From: Chloroflexota bacterium
GTDB lineage: Bacteria > Chloroflexota > Limnocylindria > Limnocylindrales > CSP1-4
NCBI GenBank assembly: GCA_021787395.1
Contig: JAJYLZ010000025.1
Location: 1 to 46,998 of the forward strand
DNA length: 46,998 bases
Direction of reading: 5' to 3'
A program made the translations under genes and the position numbers. Of the stretch, positions 31,205 through 45,510 are shown in pieces. Under the pieces are notes generated by a model. It was not told the DNA's origin, searched no databases, and worked only from the letters and a program-made list of their open reading frames with translations. Every line of letters starts with the position of its first letter. Position 1 is the stretch's first letter.

Positions 31205-32764
31205 TCAGCCCACGCCCGCCGAGGCGGAGGCTGCGGCGTGCGACGCGGGGGACCCGGGCTCCGCCGGTGACTCGGCGAGCGACGCCGAGGCCCCGGGCTC
31301 CGCCGGCGGAGGGGCAGGCGGCGCTGCGGGCGGCGAGGCAGGCGACGCGGACGCCTGAGGCGTCCCGGCCGGGGCGGTGGGAGCGGTCTGGGCAGGCGAT
31401 GCGGCGGGCGGCGGCGACGCCTCGGGCGCGTGGCCCGCCAGCGGCAGCACCACCCGCACCAGGACCCCGCCCCCCACCTGGTTCATCACCTGGAACGTGG
31501 CGCCGATCCGGGCCGCCCGCTCGCGCATCGCCCGCAGCCCGTAGCCCGGCTTGTCGTTGGTGCCGCTCGGCGGCAGGCCGCGGCCGTCGTCGGCGACGGA
31601 CACGGTCAGCTGTCCGCCGTCCAGCCTGGTCGCCAGCCGCACCCGGTCCGCCCCCGCGTGCTTGCGCACGTTGGTGAGCGCCTCCTGGGCGATGCGGTAG
31701 AGGTTGACCTCGGCGTCGGCGTCCAGGCGCAGCGCCTCGGTGGCCGGGTCGATCGCGAGCTCCAGTCCGAAGCGCGACGCCTCGGCCACGCGCCGCGCGT
31801 GGCCGGCGAGGGCCGCGCCCAGGCCCTGCCCGGGCTCGATCGGACCGCGCAGCCCGATGATGGACTCGCGCACGTCCACGTAGACCGCCCGCGCGGCCGA
31901 GCCGAGCTCCGCGAGCTGGGCCCGCGCCTCCTCGATCCGGCCCGCTTCGAGGTGGCCGTCGACGGCCTGGCTCTTGGTGTTCACGTAGCCCAGGACCTGG
32001 GCGATGCCGTCGTGCAGCTCGCGCGCGATGCGCTCGCGCTCGTCCACCACCGCCAGCTCGCGAAGCCGCGCCTCGAGGCGGTCGTGCTCGATGGCGAGGA
32101 CCGCCTGGCCCGCGAGCGAGGACAAAGTCTCCACTTCGTCCGCGTCGAACCCCCGGACCCGCGTGCTGCCCACCGCGAGCACGCCGATCGTGGAGCCGCC
32201 CCGCTGGAGGGGGGCTGCCAGCCGGGCCACCGCCCGGCTGGGGTCCACGAAGGCCAGGATCACGTCGGCGTCCGGGGTGTCGGCGGCATCGGGAGACACC
32301 GATCGAGGGGCGAGTGCCCCGTCGGGCGGCAGGCCGTCCGACGCCCGGAGCACCAGCTGGCCGTCGGGGCCCACCAGGAGCAGCACCGCGACGTCGGCCT
32401 CGAGCAGCTCGCGGGCATAGGAGGCGACGGCCCCCAGGACCTGGTCGAGGTCGGTCTCCGCCGCGATGGACACCGACACGCGGTTGAGGACCCTGGCCAG
32501 CGTGCTCCCCGCCTCGAGCTCGACGTTGCGGGCGTGGATGCTGCTGGTCAGGGCGTCGATCCGGCGGAAGGCGTACAGGACGGTGATGAGGCTGAACAGG
32601 AACACCGCGCCGGTGACCAGCAGGTTGTCCAGCGGGAACGGCAGCGTCGGGTCCCAGATCGCGTCGCTGACCTCCCCCACCACGGCCACCACCACGGTGG
32701 GCACGAGGACGAGGAGCCATCGGAGGCGAAACGGGCGCGGCTGGGGGTTCACGGGCGGCAGCAT
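31205..32764 (-). CDS. NarL-type sensor histidine kinase with GAF domain
   Basis: The 519-residue protein has two N-terminal helices (about 14-30 and 46-66), a GAF-like sensor (about 90-230), and a HisKA_3 dimerisation domain with ERERIARELHDGIAQVLG (phospho-acceptor His251). A GHKL ATPase follows: YRIAQEALTNVRKHAGA, DDGRGLPP, GYGLRAMRERA. The last 75 or so residues are an unusual Ala/Pro/Ser-rich low-complexity tail after the ATPase. The start could be ATG 32764 or GTG 32752; neither has a clear ribosome binding site. It forms a two-component system with the adjacent response regulator. Confidence 0.9.
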   Translation of the reverse strand: MLPPVNPQPRPFRLRWLLVLVPTVVVAVVGEVSDAIWDPTLPFPLDNLLVTGAVFLFSLITVLYAFRRIDALTSSIHARNVELEAGSTLARVLNRVSVSIAAETDLDQVLGAVASYARELLEADVAVLLLVGPDGQLVLRASDGLPPDGALAPRSVSPDAADTPDADVILAFVDPSRAVARLAAPLQRGGSTIGVLAVGSTRVRGFDADEVETLSSLAGQAVLAIEHDRLEARLRELAVVDERERIARELHDGIAQVLGYVNTKSQAVDGHLEAGRIEEARAQLAELGSAARAVYVDVRESIIGLRGPIEPGQGLGAALAGHARRVAEASRFGLELAIDPATEALRLDADAEVNLYRIAQEALTNVRKHAGADRVRLATRLDGGQLTVSVADDGRGLPPSGTNDKPGYGLRAMRERAARIGATFQVMNQVGGGVLVRVVLPLAGHAPEASPPPAASPAQTAPTAPAGTPQASASPASPPAAPPAPPPAEPGASASLAESPAEPGSPASHAAASASAGVG

Positions 32765-32885
32765 ACGCCCCGCCGCCACGCGGCCGGCCGACGGGAGCCT
32801 GCGGCCCTGTGGCGACGAAGAGGCCGACGCCCGGCCCGCCGGGGCGCGGGCGCTCGCATCGAGCGCGGCGGGCGAGCCTGCCGGG

Positions 32886-33673
32886 TCACCGGCCGTCCGG
32901 CCCGGGCCCCTGGCAGACGGGGCACCAGAACGTGAGCCTCGGAAGCTCCAGCCCCTGGTGCTCGACGCGGATCGGCGCCCGGCACCTCGGGCAGGGGCGG
33001 CCGGCCCGGCGGTAGACGTGCACCGGCCGACGGCCGGTGGCGGCTCCCTGGCGCAGGACGTCGCGACCCAGCTCCACCAGGCGGCGCAGCGCGGCGTCGT
33101 CGAGGTCGCCCACCCTGCGCCACGGCGACAGCGACGCCTGCCACAGGACCTCGTTCTTGATCTCGTTGCCGATGCCGGCGAGCGCGCGCTGGTCGAGCAG
33201 CGCCTCGGCGATCGTCCAGCCCGCGCGGGCCGGGTCGCGGAGCCGCCGCACCGCATCCTCGAGGTCGGGGGCCGGGGCCAGCAGGTCCGGGCCGAGGGCG
33301 GAGAGGCTCGGGTGGAGCGGCTCGACGCGCTGCTCGAACAGCTCCACGACCGGCGCGTCGAAGCACACGGCCACCGACCCGGGGACCTCGAGGACGAGCC
33401 TCGCCCGGGACGGGGGGCGCCGCCAGCGCTCGCCCGGCGGGTACCGGTGCCACGAGCCGTGCATCCGCAGGTGGGTCCGGATCTCGAGCCCGTTGTCCAG
33501 CCGGATGATGAGGTTCTTGCCCGCCGATTCGACGCCGTCACGGTGGCGCCCACGGCCCGCTCGACGCGGGGCAGCGCTCCCAGTCCACCGGTCCGGGCGG
33601 CGAGCACGGGCCGACCGACCAGCCAGGGCCGCAGCCCCGCCGCGGTGCGCGCGAGCGTGTCGCCTTCGGGCAT
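32886..33673 (-). pseudogene. nei: Nei/Fpg family DNA glycosylase, split by a one-base frameshift
   Basis: Two reading frames together encode an endonuclease VIII-like base-excision glycosylase/AP lyase. The first frame starts MPEGDTLARTAAGLRPWLVGRP, with the catalytic Pro/Glu next to the start, and runs to about 33534. The second continues VESAGKNLIIRLDNGLEIRTHLRMHGSWHRYPPGERW and ends with an intact zinc finger (CPRCRAP and FWCPVCQG). Restoring one base near 33534 would give about 262 residues, normal family length. Every catalytic element is otherwise present, so this is a very recent mutation, an assembly error or, less likely, programmed frameshifting. TAGCAT lies seven bases before the ATG. 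Confidence 0.82.
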
Positions 33674-33680
33674 GGTCGTG

Positions 33681-33686
33681 ATGCTA
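33681..33686 (-). promoter_or_regulatory. putative -10 element (leaderless) for the nei locus
   Basis: TAGCAT is followed by seven bases and the ATG at 33673. No Shine-Dalgarno is present. Confidence 0.4.
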
Positions 33687-33724
33687 CGCGGCGGCACGCC
33701 GGCGCGGCGCGCGGCAGGGGCGGA

Positions 33725-34000
33725 TCAGATCAGCTCGATGTAGAGGTCGATGCTGGTCGCGTCAGCCAGGCGGGGCAGGGCGGCGAGGGAGAGCGGAAAC
33801 CTCGCCGGCTCCCCGAGCCTGGCCTCGGCCGTCCACCACCTGCCGTGCGCGCGTGATTCCTGGCGGGTGAGCAGGGCCCCGGCATCGCGGCCCGGCCCGA
33901 CCGGGACGCCCGGCGCGGCCTGCCGGCGCAGCCTGACGGCGTCGAGTCGCGGCCAGCGCGCACTCGCCCGCCTCGCATAGGGGCGGTCGAGCGGGATCAC
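33725..34000 (-). CDS. hypothetical protein (91 aa)
   Basis: I recognise no family. The product is Arg-rich with the ends MIPLDRPYARRAS and DATSIDLYIELI, and a central ESRAHGRWWTAEARLGEPARF. Coding is supported by GGAGG ten bases before the GTG at 34000 and by codon third positions like those of neighbouring genes. It precedes nei on the same strand by 51 bases, but nei seems to have its own promoter. Confidence 0.5.
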   Translation of the reverse strand: MIPLDRPYARRASARWPRLDAVRLRRQAAPGVPVGPGRDAGALLTRQESRAHGRWWTAEARLGEPARFPLSLAALPRLADATSIDLYIELI

Positions 34001-34078
34001 CGGAACGTTTCCTCCACCGGGCGGCCGACCGCTCCCGCCAGTCTCTCCCCATCACGGCCGGCCGCCCTTGTCCTTGTG

Positions 34079-34124
34079 GTCACCGTACACGCCGACGCCT
34101 GCCGGTGTCGGTACCGCAGGTGAC
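34079..34124 (-). terminator. extended stem-loop after lhr
   Basis: GTCACC and GGTGAC close a structure whose inner stem CCGACGCC/GGTGTCGG pairs with one G-U. It starts seven bases after the lhr stop. No T tract follows. Confidence 0.4.
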
Positions 34125-34130
34125 ACAGGG

Positions 34131-38771
<4,641 letters not shown>

Positions 38772-38780
38772 TGGAAGGCG

Positions 38781-38786
38781 AGTATA
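38781..38786 (-). promoter_or_regulatory. putative -10 element (leaderless) for lhr
   Basis: TATACT on the minus strand is followed by nine bases and the GTG at 38771. TGTACG, 17 bases further upstream, is a poor -35 candidate. Confidence 0.5.
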
Positions 38787-38839
38787 GGCGCGGTCGATGA
38801 GATCGTACAGATGTTCGGTTCCAGGCCGAGGCGGCGTCC

Positions 38840-39300
38840 GGTCCCACTGCCCCGCCCCGACCGCCCTCCGGCCGAGGCCCCGCGCCGGCCGAGCCCCCCG
38901 TGCCGGCCGAGCCCCCGCGTCGGCTGAGGGCGTCGAACCGCCCGTATTCCCGACGGGCATCACTCCTGGCCTCAAGTTGAGCCGGCCTTGCCCAGCGTGC
39001 CTGCACTGCCCCCGCGCCGGCCGAGCCCCTCGTATTCCCGGCGGGCATCACTCTTGGCCTCAGGGGTGAGCCCAGACTCGCCACCGCCCGCATCGATGCC
39101 CGGCGGGAATGACCGAGGCCCGGGCAGCGGCCTCTGGGGCGTCTGGGCCAGCAAGTGATTGCCCGCAGGAATACCGGGGAGTCGGAGGGCGGTAGGGAGT
39201 GCACCCGGGGGTGCGGGGCCGGAGGGCGACAGGGAGTGTCCCGGGGGCCAGCAGGGGATGCGGGGCCGGAGGGCGACAGGGTCTCCCCAGGCGGGTCGAA
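38840..39300. repeat. intergenic repeat cluster with palindromic ATTCCCG(G/A)CGGGCAT cores
   Basis: The 620-base gap between lhr and the XRE gene is full of repeats and has no convincing gene. The core ATTCCCGNCGGGCAT occurs at 38946-38960 and 39034-39048. It occurs inverted at 39096-39110, and in a diverged form at 39159-39172. The first two lie in longer direct repeats of about 41 bases (38943-38983 and 39031-39072) spaced 88 bases apart. A separate exact 23-base direct repeat lies at 39212-39234 and 39259-39281 (period 47), with a third, weaker copy near 39184. GCCGGCCGAGCCCC-like segments recur at 38880-38915 and 39017-39029. This resembles a REP/BIME-like family. Confidence 0.7.
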
Positions 39301-39391
39301 GGGCGGCACGGGCCGGCCGCGCGCTCCCCTGTGCAGCCGGAGGCAACGCCCGAGTAAGCACGCGGTGAGCCCCGCGTGCTGGACTCCGCGC

Positions 39392-40132
39392 ATGGCCACC
39401 GTCCACGTCCGCGAAACGCGCAGTCGCCATCGCCAGCAACTGCGGGGCCTCGGAGACGAGCTGCGCCAGCTGCGCGAGGACGCCGGGAGGTCCCAGCGGG
39501 CCGTCGCCGCGGCCGCTGGGATCTCGCAGGGCTACCTGTCCAAGATCGAGGCGGGCATCGCCTCCCCCAGCCTCCGGGTCCTGCGCTTCGTGTCCGCCGC
39601 GCTCGGTGCCGACCTGTCAGTCAGGTCCTTCCCGAGCACCGGCCCGCGCATCCGCGACCGTCTCCAGGTCCGCATGGAGCAGGCCGCGCTCGAGATTGCG
39701 CATCCGCGCTGGAGGCCCGACCTCGAGGTGCCCGTGTACCGGCCGGTCCGCGGCGTGATCGACCTCGTGCTCCACGACCAGACGGGACCGGACGCGGTGG
39801 CGTCCGAGGTCCACAGCGGACTCCGACGCGTCGAGCAGCAGATCCGGTGGGCGTCCGAGAAGGCTGACGCCCTCGCCGCGCTGCCCGGGTACGAACGCCG
39901 TCGCGTCGCTCGGCTGCTCCTCCTCCGCAACACGGCGGCCAACCGGGCCCTGGTCCGGGCCGCTCCCCACGTCTTCCGCTCGGCCTACCCGGGACGGGCG
40001 GCGGATGCCTTCGAGGCGCTCACCGGGCCGACGGGGCAGTTCCCCCAGGCGTCGCTGCTGTGGGTGGACGTCGAGGCGAATCGGGCGAGGGTGCTGCCCA
40101 GGCCGCCGCGCGGGGTGGCGGTCGGCCGCTGA
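39392..40132 (+). CDS. XRE-family regulator with C-terminal nuclease-like domain
   Basis: The 246-residue protein has an N-terminal Cro/C1-type helix-turn-helix (about residues 22-78: LRQLREDAGRSQRAVAAAAGISQGYLSKIEAG). A roughly 150-residue C-terminal domain follows. Its pattern RGVIDLVL...ASEVHSGLRRVEQQIRW has Asp124 and Glu139-Val-His141, which recalls the D...ExK core of PD-(D/E)XK folds with the lysine replaced. I cannot say whether it is catalytic. The ATG at 39392 fits the start of the helix-turn-helix region; the upstream in-frame ORF runs through repeat sequence. TGGACT six bases before is a weak -10. Confidence 0.72.
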   Translation: MATVHVRETRSRHRQQLRGLGDELRQLREDAGRSQRAVAAAAGISQGYLSKIEAGIASPSLRVLRFVSAALGADLSVRSFPSTGPRIRDRLQVRMEQAALEIAHPRWRPDLEVPVYRPVRGVIDLVLHDQTGPDAVASEVHSGLRRVEQQIRWASEKADALAALPGYERRRVARLLLLRNTAANRALVRAAPHVFRSAYPGRAADAFEALTGPTGQFPQASLLWVDVEANRARVLPRPPRGVAVGR

Positions 40133-40158
40133 CGCCGGAGAACCGGAGGGGCGGGGAC

Positions 40159-40192
40159 GGTCGGGCCCCGGTGGGAGGGGCGGGGCCCGACC
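40159..40192 (+). terminator. strong stem-loop after the XRE gene
   Basis: Twelve-base perfect arms (GGTCGGGCCCCG and CGGGGCCCGACC) enclose a ten-base loop, 26 bases after the stop at 40132. No T tract follows. Confidence 0.5.
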
Positions 40193-40494
40193 AGACGGAA
40201 TGGGACGCGGGGGCGCTGCGGAGGGAGGTGCCGTTGCTGGTGGAGCGGGCCAGATCCGTTCGAGCTGACTGGGGCCAGTCTGGCGCCCTCCCGGGGCGGC
40301 TGGCGCGTGCAGGACCGCCCGATGATTCGGGACGCTGCAGGTCGTCCGGCCCTGTCTGGGTGTGCCGAAGGTCCCGGTGCGTGCGGCCCCGAGATTCGGG
40401 ACCAACAGGCCCGGGCTGGCCAGCTGCGGCGCGTCTGCCCGACGACACGGGGCGCGCGATGCAGCCCAGGCGCGACGGATGTCCGGCCCGCTGC
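40193..40494. other. intergenic region without a recognisable gene
   Basis: About 300 bases separate the XRE terminator from the TatA-like gene. The open frames that cross it have low-complexity translations and no ribosome binding site. GATTCGGGAC occurs twice (near 40325 and 40393), but I see no larger organised structure. Confidence 0.5.
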
Positions 40495-40500
40495 TACGAT
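40495..40500 (+). promoter_or_regulatory. putative -10 element (leaderless) for the TatA-like gene
   Basis: TACGAT is followed by eight bases and the ATG at 40509, without a Shine-Dalgarno. Confidence 0.45.
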
Positions 40501-40508
40501 CGTGCGCC

Positions 40509-40724
40509 ATGGGCCCCTCGCACCTGCTCCTCATCCTCATCGTCATCCTGATCGTCGTGATCATCTGGCGCGGCCCGAAGACCCTGCCGCTCATCGGCCG
40601 TGCGTTCGGTCAGGGCGTCAAGGAGGCGCGCCGCGAGATCAACGAGATCAAGTCGGACATGGAGAAGAAGCCCGGCGACGGCCCGGGCACGCCGGGTACA
40701 CCAGGCGGCAACCCGCCCGCCTGA
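40509..40724 (+). CDS. tatA: TatA/TatE-like twin-arginine translocase subunit
   Basis: The 71-residue protein has one N-terminal helix (HLLLILIVILIVVIIW), a hinge RGPKTLPLIGRAFGQGV, an amphipathic charged helix (KEARREINEIKSDMEKK) and a Gly/Pro-rich tail. That is the TatA layout, with Arg-Gly-Pro in place of the usual Phe-Gly hinge. It would form the protein-conducting part of the Tat pathway, and at least one likely Tat substrate (the DMFase-like lipoprotein) is encoded in this window. No tatB or tatC is adjacent. It converges on the NUDIX gene. Confidence 0.8.
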   Translation: MGPSHLLLILIVILIVVIIWRGPKTLPLIGRAFGQGVKEARREINEIKSDMEKKPGDGPGTPGTPGGNPPA

Positions 40725-40805
40725 TCCGCGGCGCGGACGCCTCGGCGGTCGCCGGCGAGCCGGTGCTGATCGGCCACAGGGCGCCCACAGGCGGATGACG
40801 GCCCG

Positions 40806-42080
40806 CTAGGGGTCGTGCGCCCCGAGCACGCGCCGCGAGCCCAGCTCCGCCACGCGCGCCCTCGAGCGCGCCAGAGCGCCCGCGTCCACCGGCTCCGGGA
40901 CTGACGTCGGCAGCCCGCCGTCGAACAGGTCCCCGACCAGCACCGACCGCACCGACGGCACGTCGAGGGCGAGGTGCGACGGATCGGTGCCGGGCGTCTC
41001 GAGGGCCGTCATCGGGACGTCGCCGATCCGGAGGACCGTCCCGTCCCGCAGGGTCTGCACGCGGCTGAACACCTCCGGCCCCACGCCGGGCCCGGCCAGG
41101 ACCGGCGCCTGCACGCGCAGCGCCATCCCCACGGCCCCGCCGACATGGCCCGGGTCCGCGCTCGTCACCACCACGGCGACCACCCGGCCGCCGCCGGCCG
41201 CGGCCGCCCCGAGGATGGCGTCGGCCGCAGGCCCGTTGGGATCGCCCGGGTCCACGACCACCACCCGCTCCCGGCCCACCAGATAGGTGTCCACCAAGCG
41301 GCCAGGGAGCCCGCCCGCCCCGTGGCTCCTGACCCGCACGATGCCAGGCGAGATGCGCTCGACGGTCGGCGCCGACGCGACGCCCGCGGGGGATAGCGAG
41401 GCGCGAACGTCGTCGGCGCCGCGGGCCGCCCGGACCGACCGGAGCGTCGTCGCCGTCGGGGCCCACAGGTCGATCCGGCCCGCGCGGAGCGCCTCGATCG
41501 CGTCCCGGGGCCGCATCCACGCGTGCCCGACGACCTCCCGCTCGTCGAGGCGGAAGCCGGCCCCGTCGGCCGCGTCCGCGACGAAGAACCGGGCGTCGTA
41601 CCGGCGGGTGACCCCCTCCGGGGGCGTGACCCAGCGCGACAGCGGCACCAGGCGGTCGGCGCGGAGCCGGAGCTCGAGCCGCTCCGCCAGCGAGGCGAGC
41701 GGCTCGCCGGCCAGGTGCGCCGCCTCCACCTGCTGCGGGTCCGGCAGCGACCCGTCGATCCGCTCGGCCAGCAGCACGCCCGTCTCCTCGAACAGCTCGC
41801 GGATGGCCGCCACGGCGTGGCCCAGCGCGTCGTCGGGCGAGAGGTCGCCCGCCCACGCTGCCGAGCAGCCCTCCGCGTCCACGCCCAGCCGCCGCCCGAG
41901 CGCGCGGTCGCGGTCCTCCGGCTCGAGCGCACCGCCGGGGAAGACGTGGAGCCCCGGGCCGAAGGCCATCGTGGCCGGCCGGTGCGTGAGCAGCACCTCC
42001 GCGCCGTCGGGCCCCGGGCGCAGCAGCACCACCGTCGAGGCCGGCCGGGGGACCCGCAGCGATGGATGCGGCGGCGTCAC
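40806..42080 (-). CDS. NUDIX hydrolase fused to a degenerate metallo-beta-lactamase-like domain
   Basis: The 424-residue protein starts with a NUDT19-like NUDIX domain: FPGGALEPEDRD, then after an insertion AAIRELFEETGVLLAE, with the catalytic RELFEETGV at 94-102. From about residue 240 it has a metallo-beta-lactamase fold (DTYLVGRERVVVVDPGDPNGP). The zinc motif, however, reads TSADPGH (306-312) instead of HXHXDH, and the second motif reads TPGTDPSH instead of TPGHT. GDLF (383-386) and a final His422 remain. The C-terminal domain is therefore probably non-catalytic. GTG 42080 overlaps the upstream GNAT stop as GTGA. Confidence 0.82.
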   Translation of the reverse strand: MTPPHPSLRVPRPASTVVLLRPGPDGAEVLLTHRPATMAFGPGLHVFPGGALEPEDRDRALGRRLGVDAEGCSAAWAGDLSPDDALGHAVAAIRELFEETGVLLAERIDGSLPDPQQVEAAHLAGEPLASLAERLELRLRADRLVPLSRWVTPPEGVTRRYDARFFVADAADGAGFRLDEREVVGHAWMRPRDAIEALRAGRIDLWAPTATTLRSVRAARGADDVRASLSPAGVASAPTVERISPGIVRVRSHGAGGLPGRLVDTYLVGRERVVVVDPGDPNGPAADAILGAAAAGGGRVVAVVVTSADPGHVGGAVGMALRVQAPVLAGPGVGPEVFSRVQTLRDGTVLRIGDVPMTALETPGTDPSHLALDVPSVRSVLVGDLFDGGLPTSVPEPVDAGALARSRARVAELGSRRVLGAHDP

Positions 42081-42576
42081 AGGGCGAGCGTGTAGGCGAG
42101 CAGGTGGACGCCGGGCACGGGGTCGAAGTCGCGGTCCGGCGCCCGCCGGAATCCCAGCCGCTCGTACAGGCGGTGCGCCGGCAGCATGTCGGGACCGGTC
42201 GAGATGGCGAGCCCGTGCCGCCCGGCGGCCCGCCCGCGGTCGATGCAGGCGCGGACGAGCGCCTCGCCGACGCCGCGCCGCTGCGCCGAGGGCGCGACGC
42301 CCAGCATGCGGAAGCCGGCCTCGCCGGGGCGCTCGAGCTCGGCGAATGGGTTGCCCGGCCCGGGGACGTAGGTCACGGAGCCGAGCAGCGACTCGCTCCC
42401 CTCCTCCGCGGCCACCAGGATCGGGCAGTGCCGGGACCGGCCGCGGGCGTCGCGGACGGTGTCGAGGTACCCGTGCGCGTCTGCGCCCACGAAGTCGGCC
42501 GCCGCATACGCCTCGGCCACCAGGCGACCGGCGGCGTCGAGTTCATCGGGGCGCGCCTCGCGGACCGTGAAGGAGG

Positions 42577-42580
<4 letters not shown>
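42077..42580 (-). CDS. GNAT family N-acetyltransferase
   Basis: The 167-residue acetyltransferase starts [20 protein letters not shown]. It has the acetyl-CoA-binding [31 protein letters not shown] loop (Q/RxxGxG/A) and a final [20 protein letters not shown]. The substrate is unknown. Both ends are coupled: its GTG overlaps the YyaL stop, and its stop overlaps the NUDIX start, each as GTGA. Confidence 0.88.
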
Positions 42581-44667
<2,087 letters not shown>

Positions 44668-44673
44668 GCGCCG

Positions 44674-44679
44674 ATGGTA
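44674..44679 (-). promoter_or_regulatory. putative -10 element (leaderless) for the YyaL operon
   Basis: TACCAT on the minus strand is followed by six bases and the ATG at 44667. It is the same hexamer and spacing as in front of the gene at 5418. Confidence 0.5.
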
Positions 44680-44726
44680 TCGCCGCGGGGCGCGGCGGTG
44701 CCGCGGTCGATCTCATCTCGGGGCGT

Positions 44727-44732
44727 TACGCT
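44727..44732 (+). promoter_or_regulatory. putative -10 element (leaderless) for the gene at 44739
   Basis: TACGCT is followed by six bases and the ATG at 44739. Confidence 0.45.
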
Positions 44733-44738
44733 CCCCGG

Positions 44739-45470
44739 ATGGACGAGCGCGCGGTCCCGGGGTTCCTGCCCAGCGTCCACGGGCTCCACTTCGCCAACGC
44801 GTTCCCGCCCGGCCCCACGGTTCGGCTGGGCCCCCTCGACCCGCGCCTCGTCGGCATCGGCGACGCGTCAGCCGGGCTGTGCGGCGGCATGGCGCTGACG
44901 GCGCGGGACCTCTGGGCGGCGCGGCTGCCCGCACCGCCCGACACCGCGCCGCCGCCCAGCGGCAGCCGGCGCTTCCGGGCCCTCGTGCGCCGCCAGGTCC
45001 AGTCGCTCGACTGGCTGCGCGTGCCGCTGCGCTACGCCCTGCTCGCCCTTGTGCACGGGCCGCTCGGCCGAGGCCCCGTCAGCGTGCCCACCGCCACCCG
45101 CGAGTGGCCGAGGGTACGCGCGGAGATCGACGCCGGTCGCCCCTGCCTCCTCGAGCTCATCCGCGTCGGCGGGCTGCGTCTCGGGGCGCTGGTCCAGAAC
45201 CACCAGGTGCTGGCGTTCGCGTATGCGGTCGAGGATTCGGCCGGCGCTCGCCTCGTCCGCATTCGCGTCTACGACCCCAATTACCCGGATGCGGACGAGG
45301 TCGCGCTGGAGCTTGCGGTGGCGCCGGACGACGGCCGGCCATTAGCGGGGCGGATCGCCCTCCGCCAGACCAGCGGGGAGCCGCTGCTCGGCTTCTTCCG
45401 CGGGCCGCTGCTCGACGATCGGCCTGTCGGTCCCTGGCGCTGCAGCGGTGCGGCCTCGGCCGTCGGCTGA
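44739..45470 (+). CDS. conserved protein with papain-like Cys/His/Asp pattern (243 aa)
   Basis: I recognise the type but not a named function. The protein has GLCGGMALTARDLW (Cys48), later LVQNHQVLAFAY (His155), then VYDPNYPDADEV (Asp179/Asn181). A Cys at a helix start, a His beginning a strand and an Asp/Asn next strand are what papain-like/C39-like cysteine peptidases or acyltransferases show. The N-terminal FANAFPPGP and the LLGFFRG near the end are further conserved-looking blocks. There is no signal peptide or membrane helix. It is divergent from yyaL across 71 bases and convergent with the secreted CWB2 gene. Confidence 0.65.
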   Translation: MDERAVPGFLPSVHGLHFANAFPPGPTVRLGPLDPRLVGIGDASAGLCGGMALTARDLWAARLPAPPDTAPPPSGSRRFRALVRRQVQSLDWLRVPLRYALLALVHGPLGRGPVSVPTATREWPRVRAEIDAGRPCLLELIRVGGLRLGALVQNHQVLAFAYAVEDSAGARLVRIRVYDPNYPDADEVALELAVAPDDGRPLAGRIALRQTSGEPLLGFFRGPLLDDRPVGPWRCSGAASAVG

Positions 45471-45510
45471 GCCGGTCCGGTCCGGTGCCGCCCCCGCCCG
45501 ATGCCCGGCC

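Noticed and set aside
31205..33697. A single 830-codon open frame joining the Nei start to the histidine kinase.
   Set aside because: The stretch after about 33534 is out of frame with the glycosylase and has no domain sense until the kinase begins at 32764. It stays open only because stop codons are rare at this GC content.
38940..39290. Possible CRISPR array.
   Set aside because: The repeats vary in sequence, orientation and spacing, there are only two to four copies, and no cas genes are present.
40060..40551. A 163-codon plus-strand open frame across the gap before the TatA-like gene.
   Set aside because: It overlaps both the XRE and TatA genes in other frames, ends in a run of serines from the antiphase of the TatA helix, and lacks a start signal.
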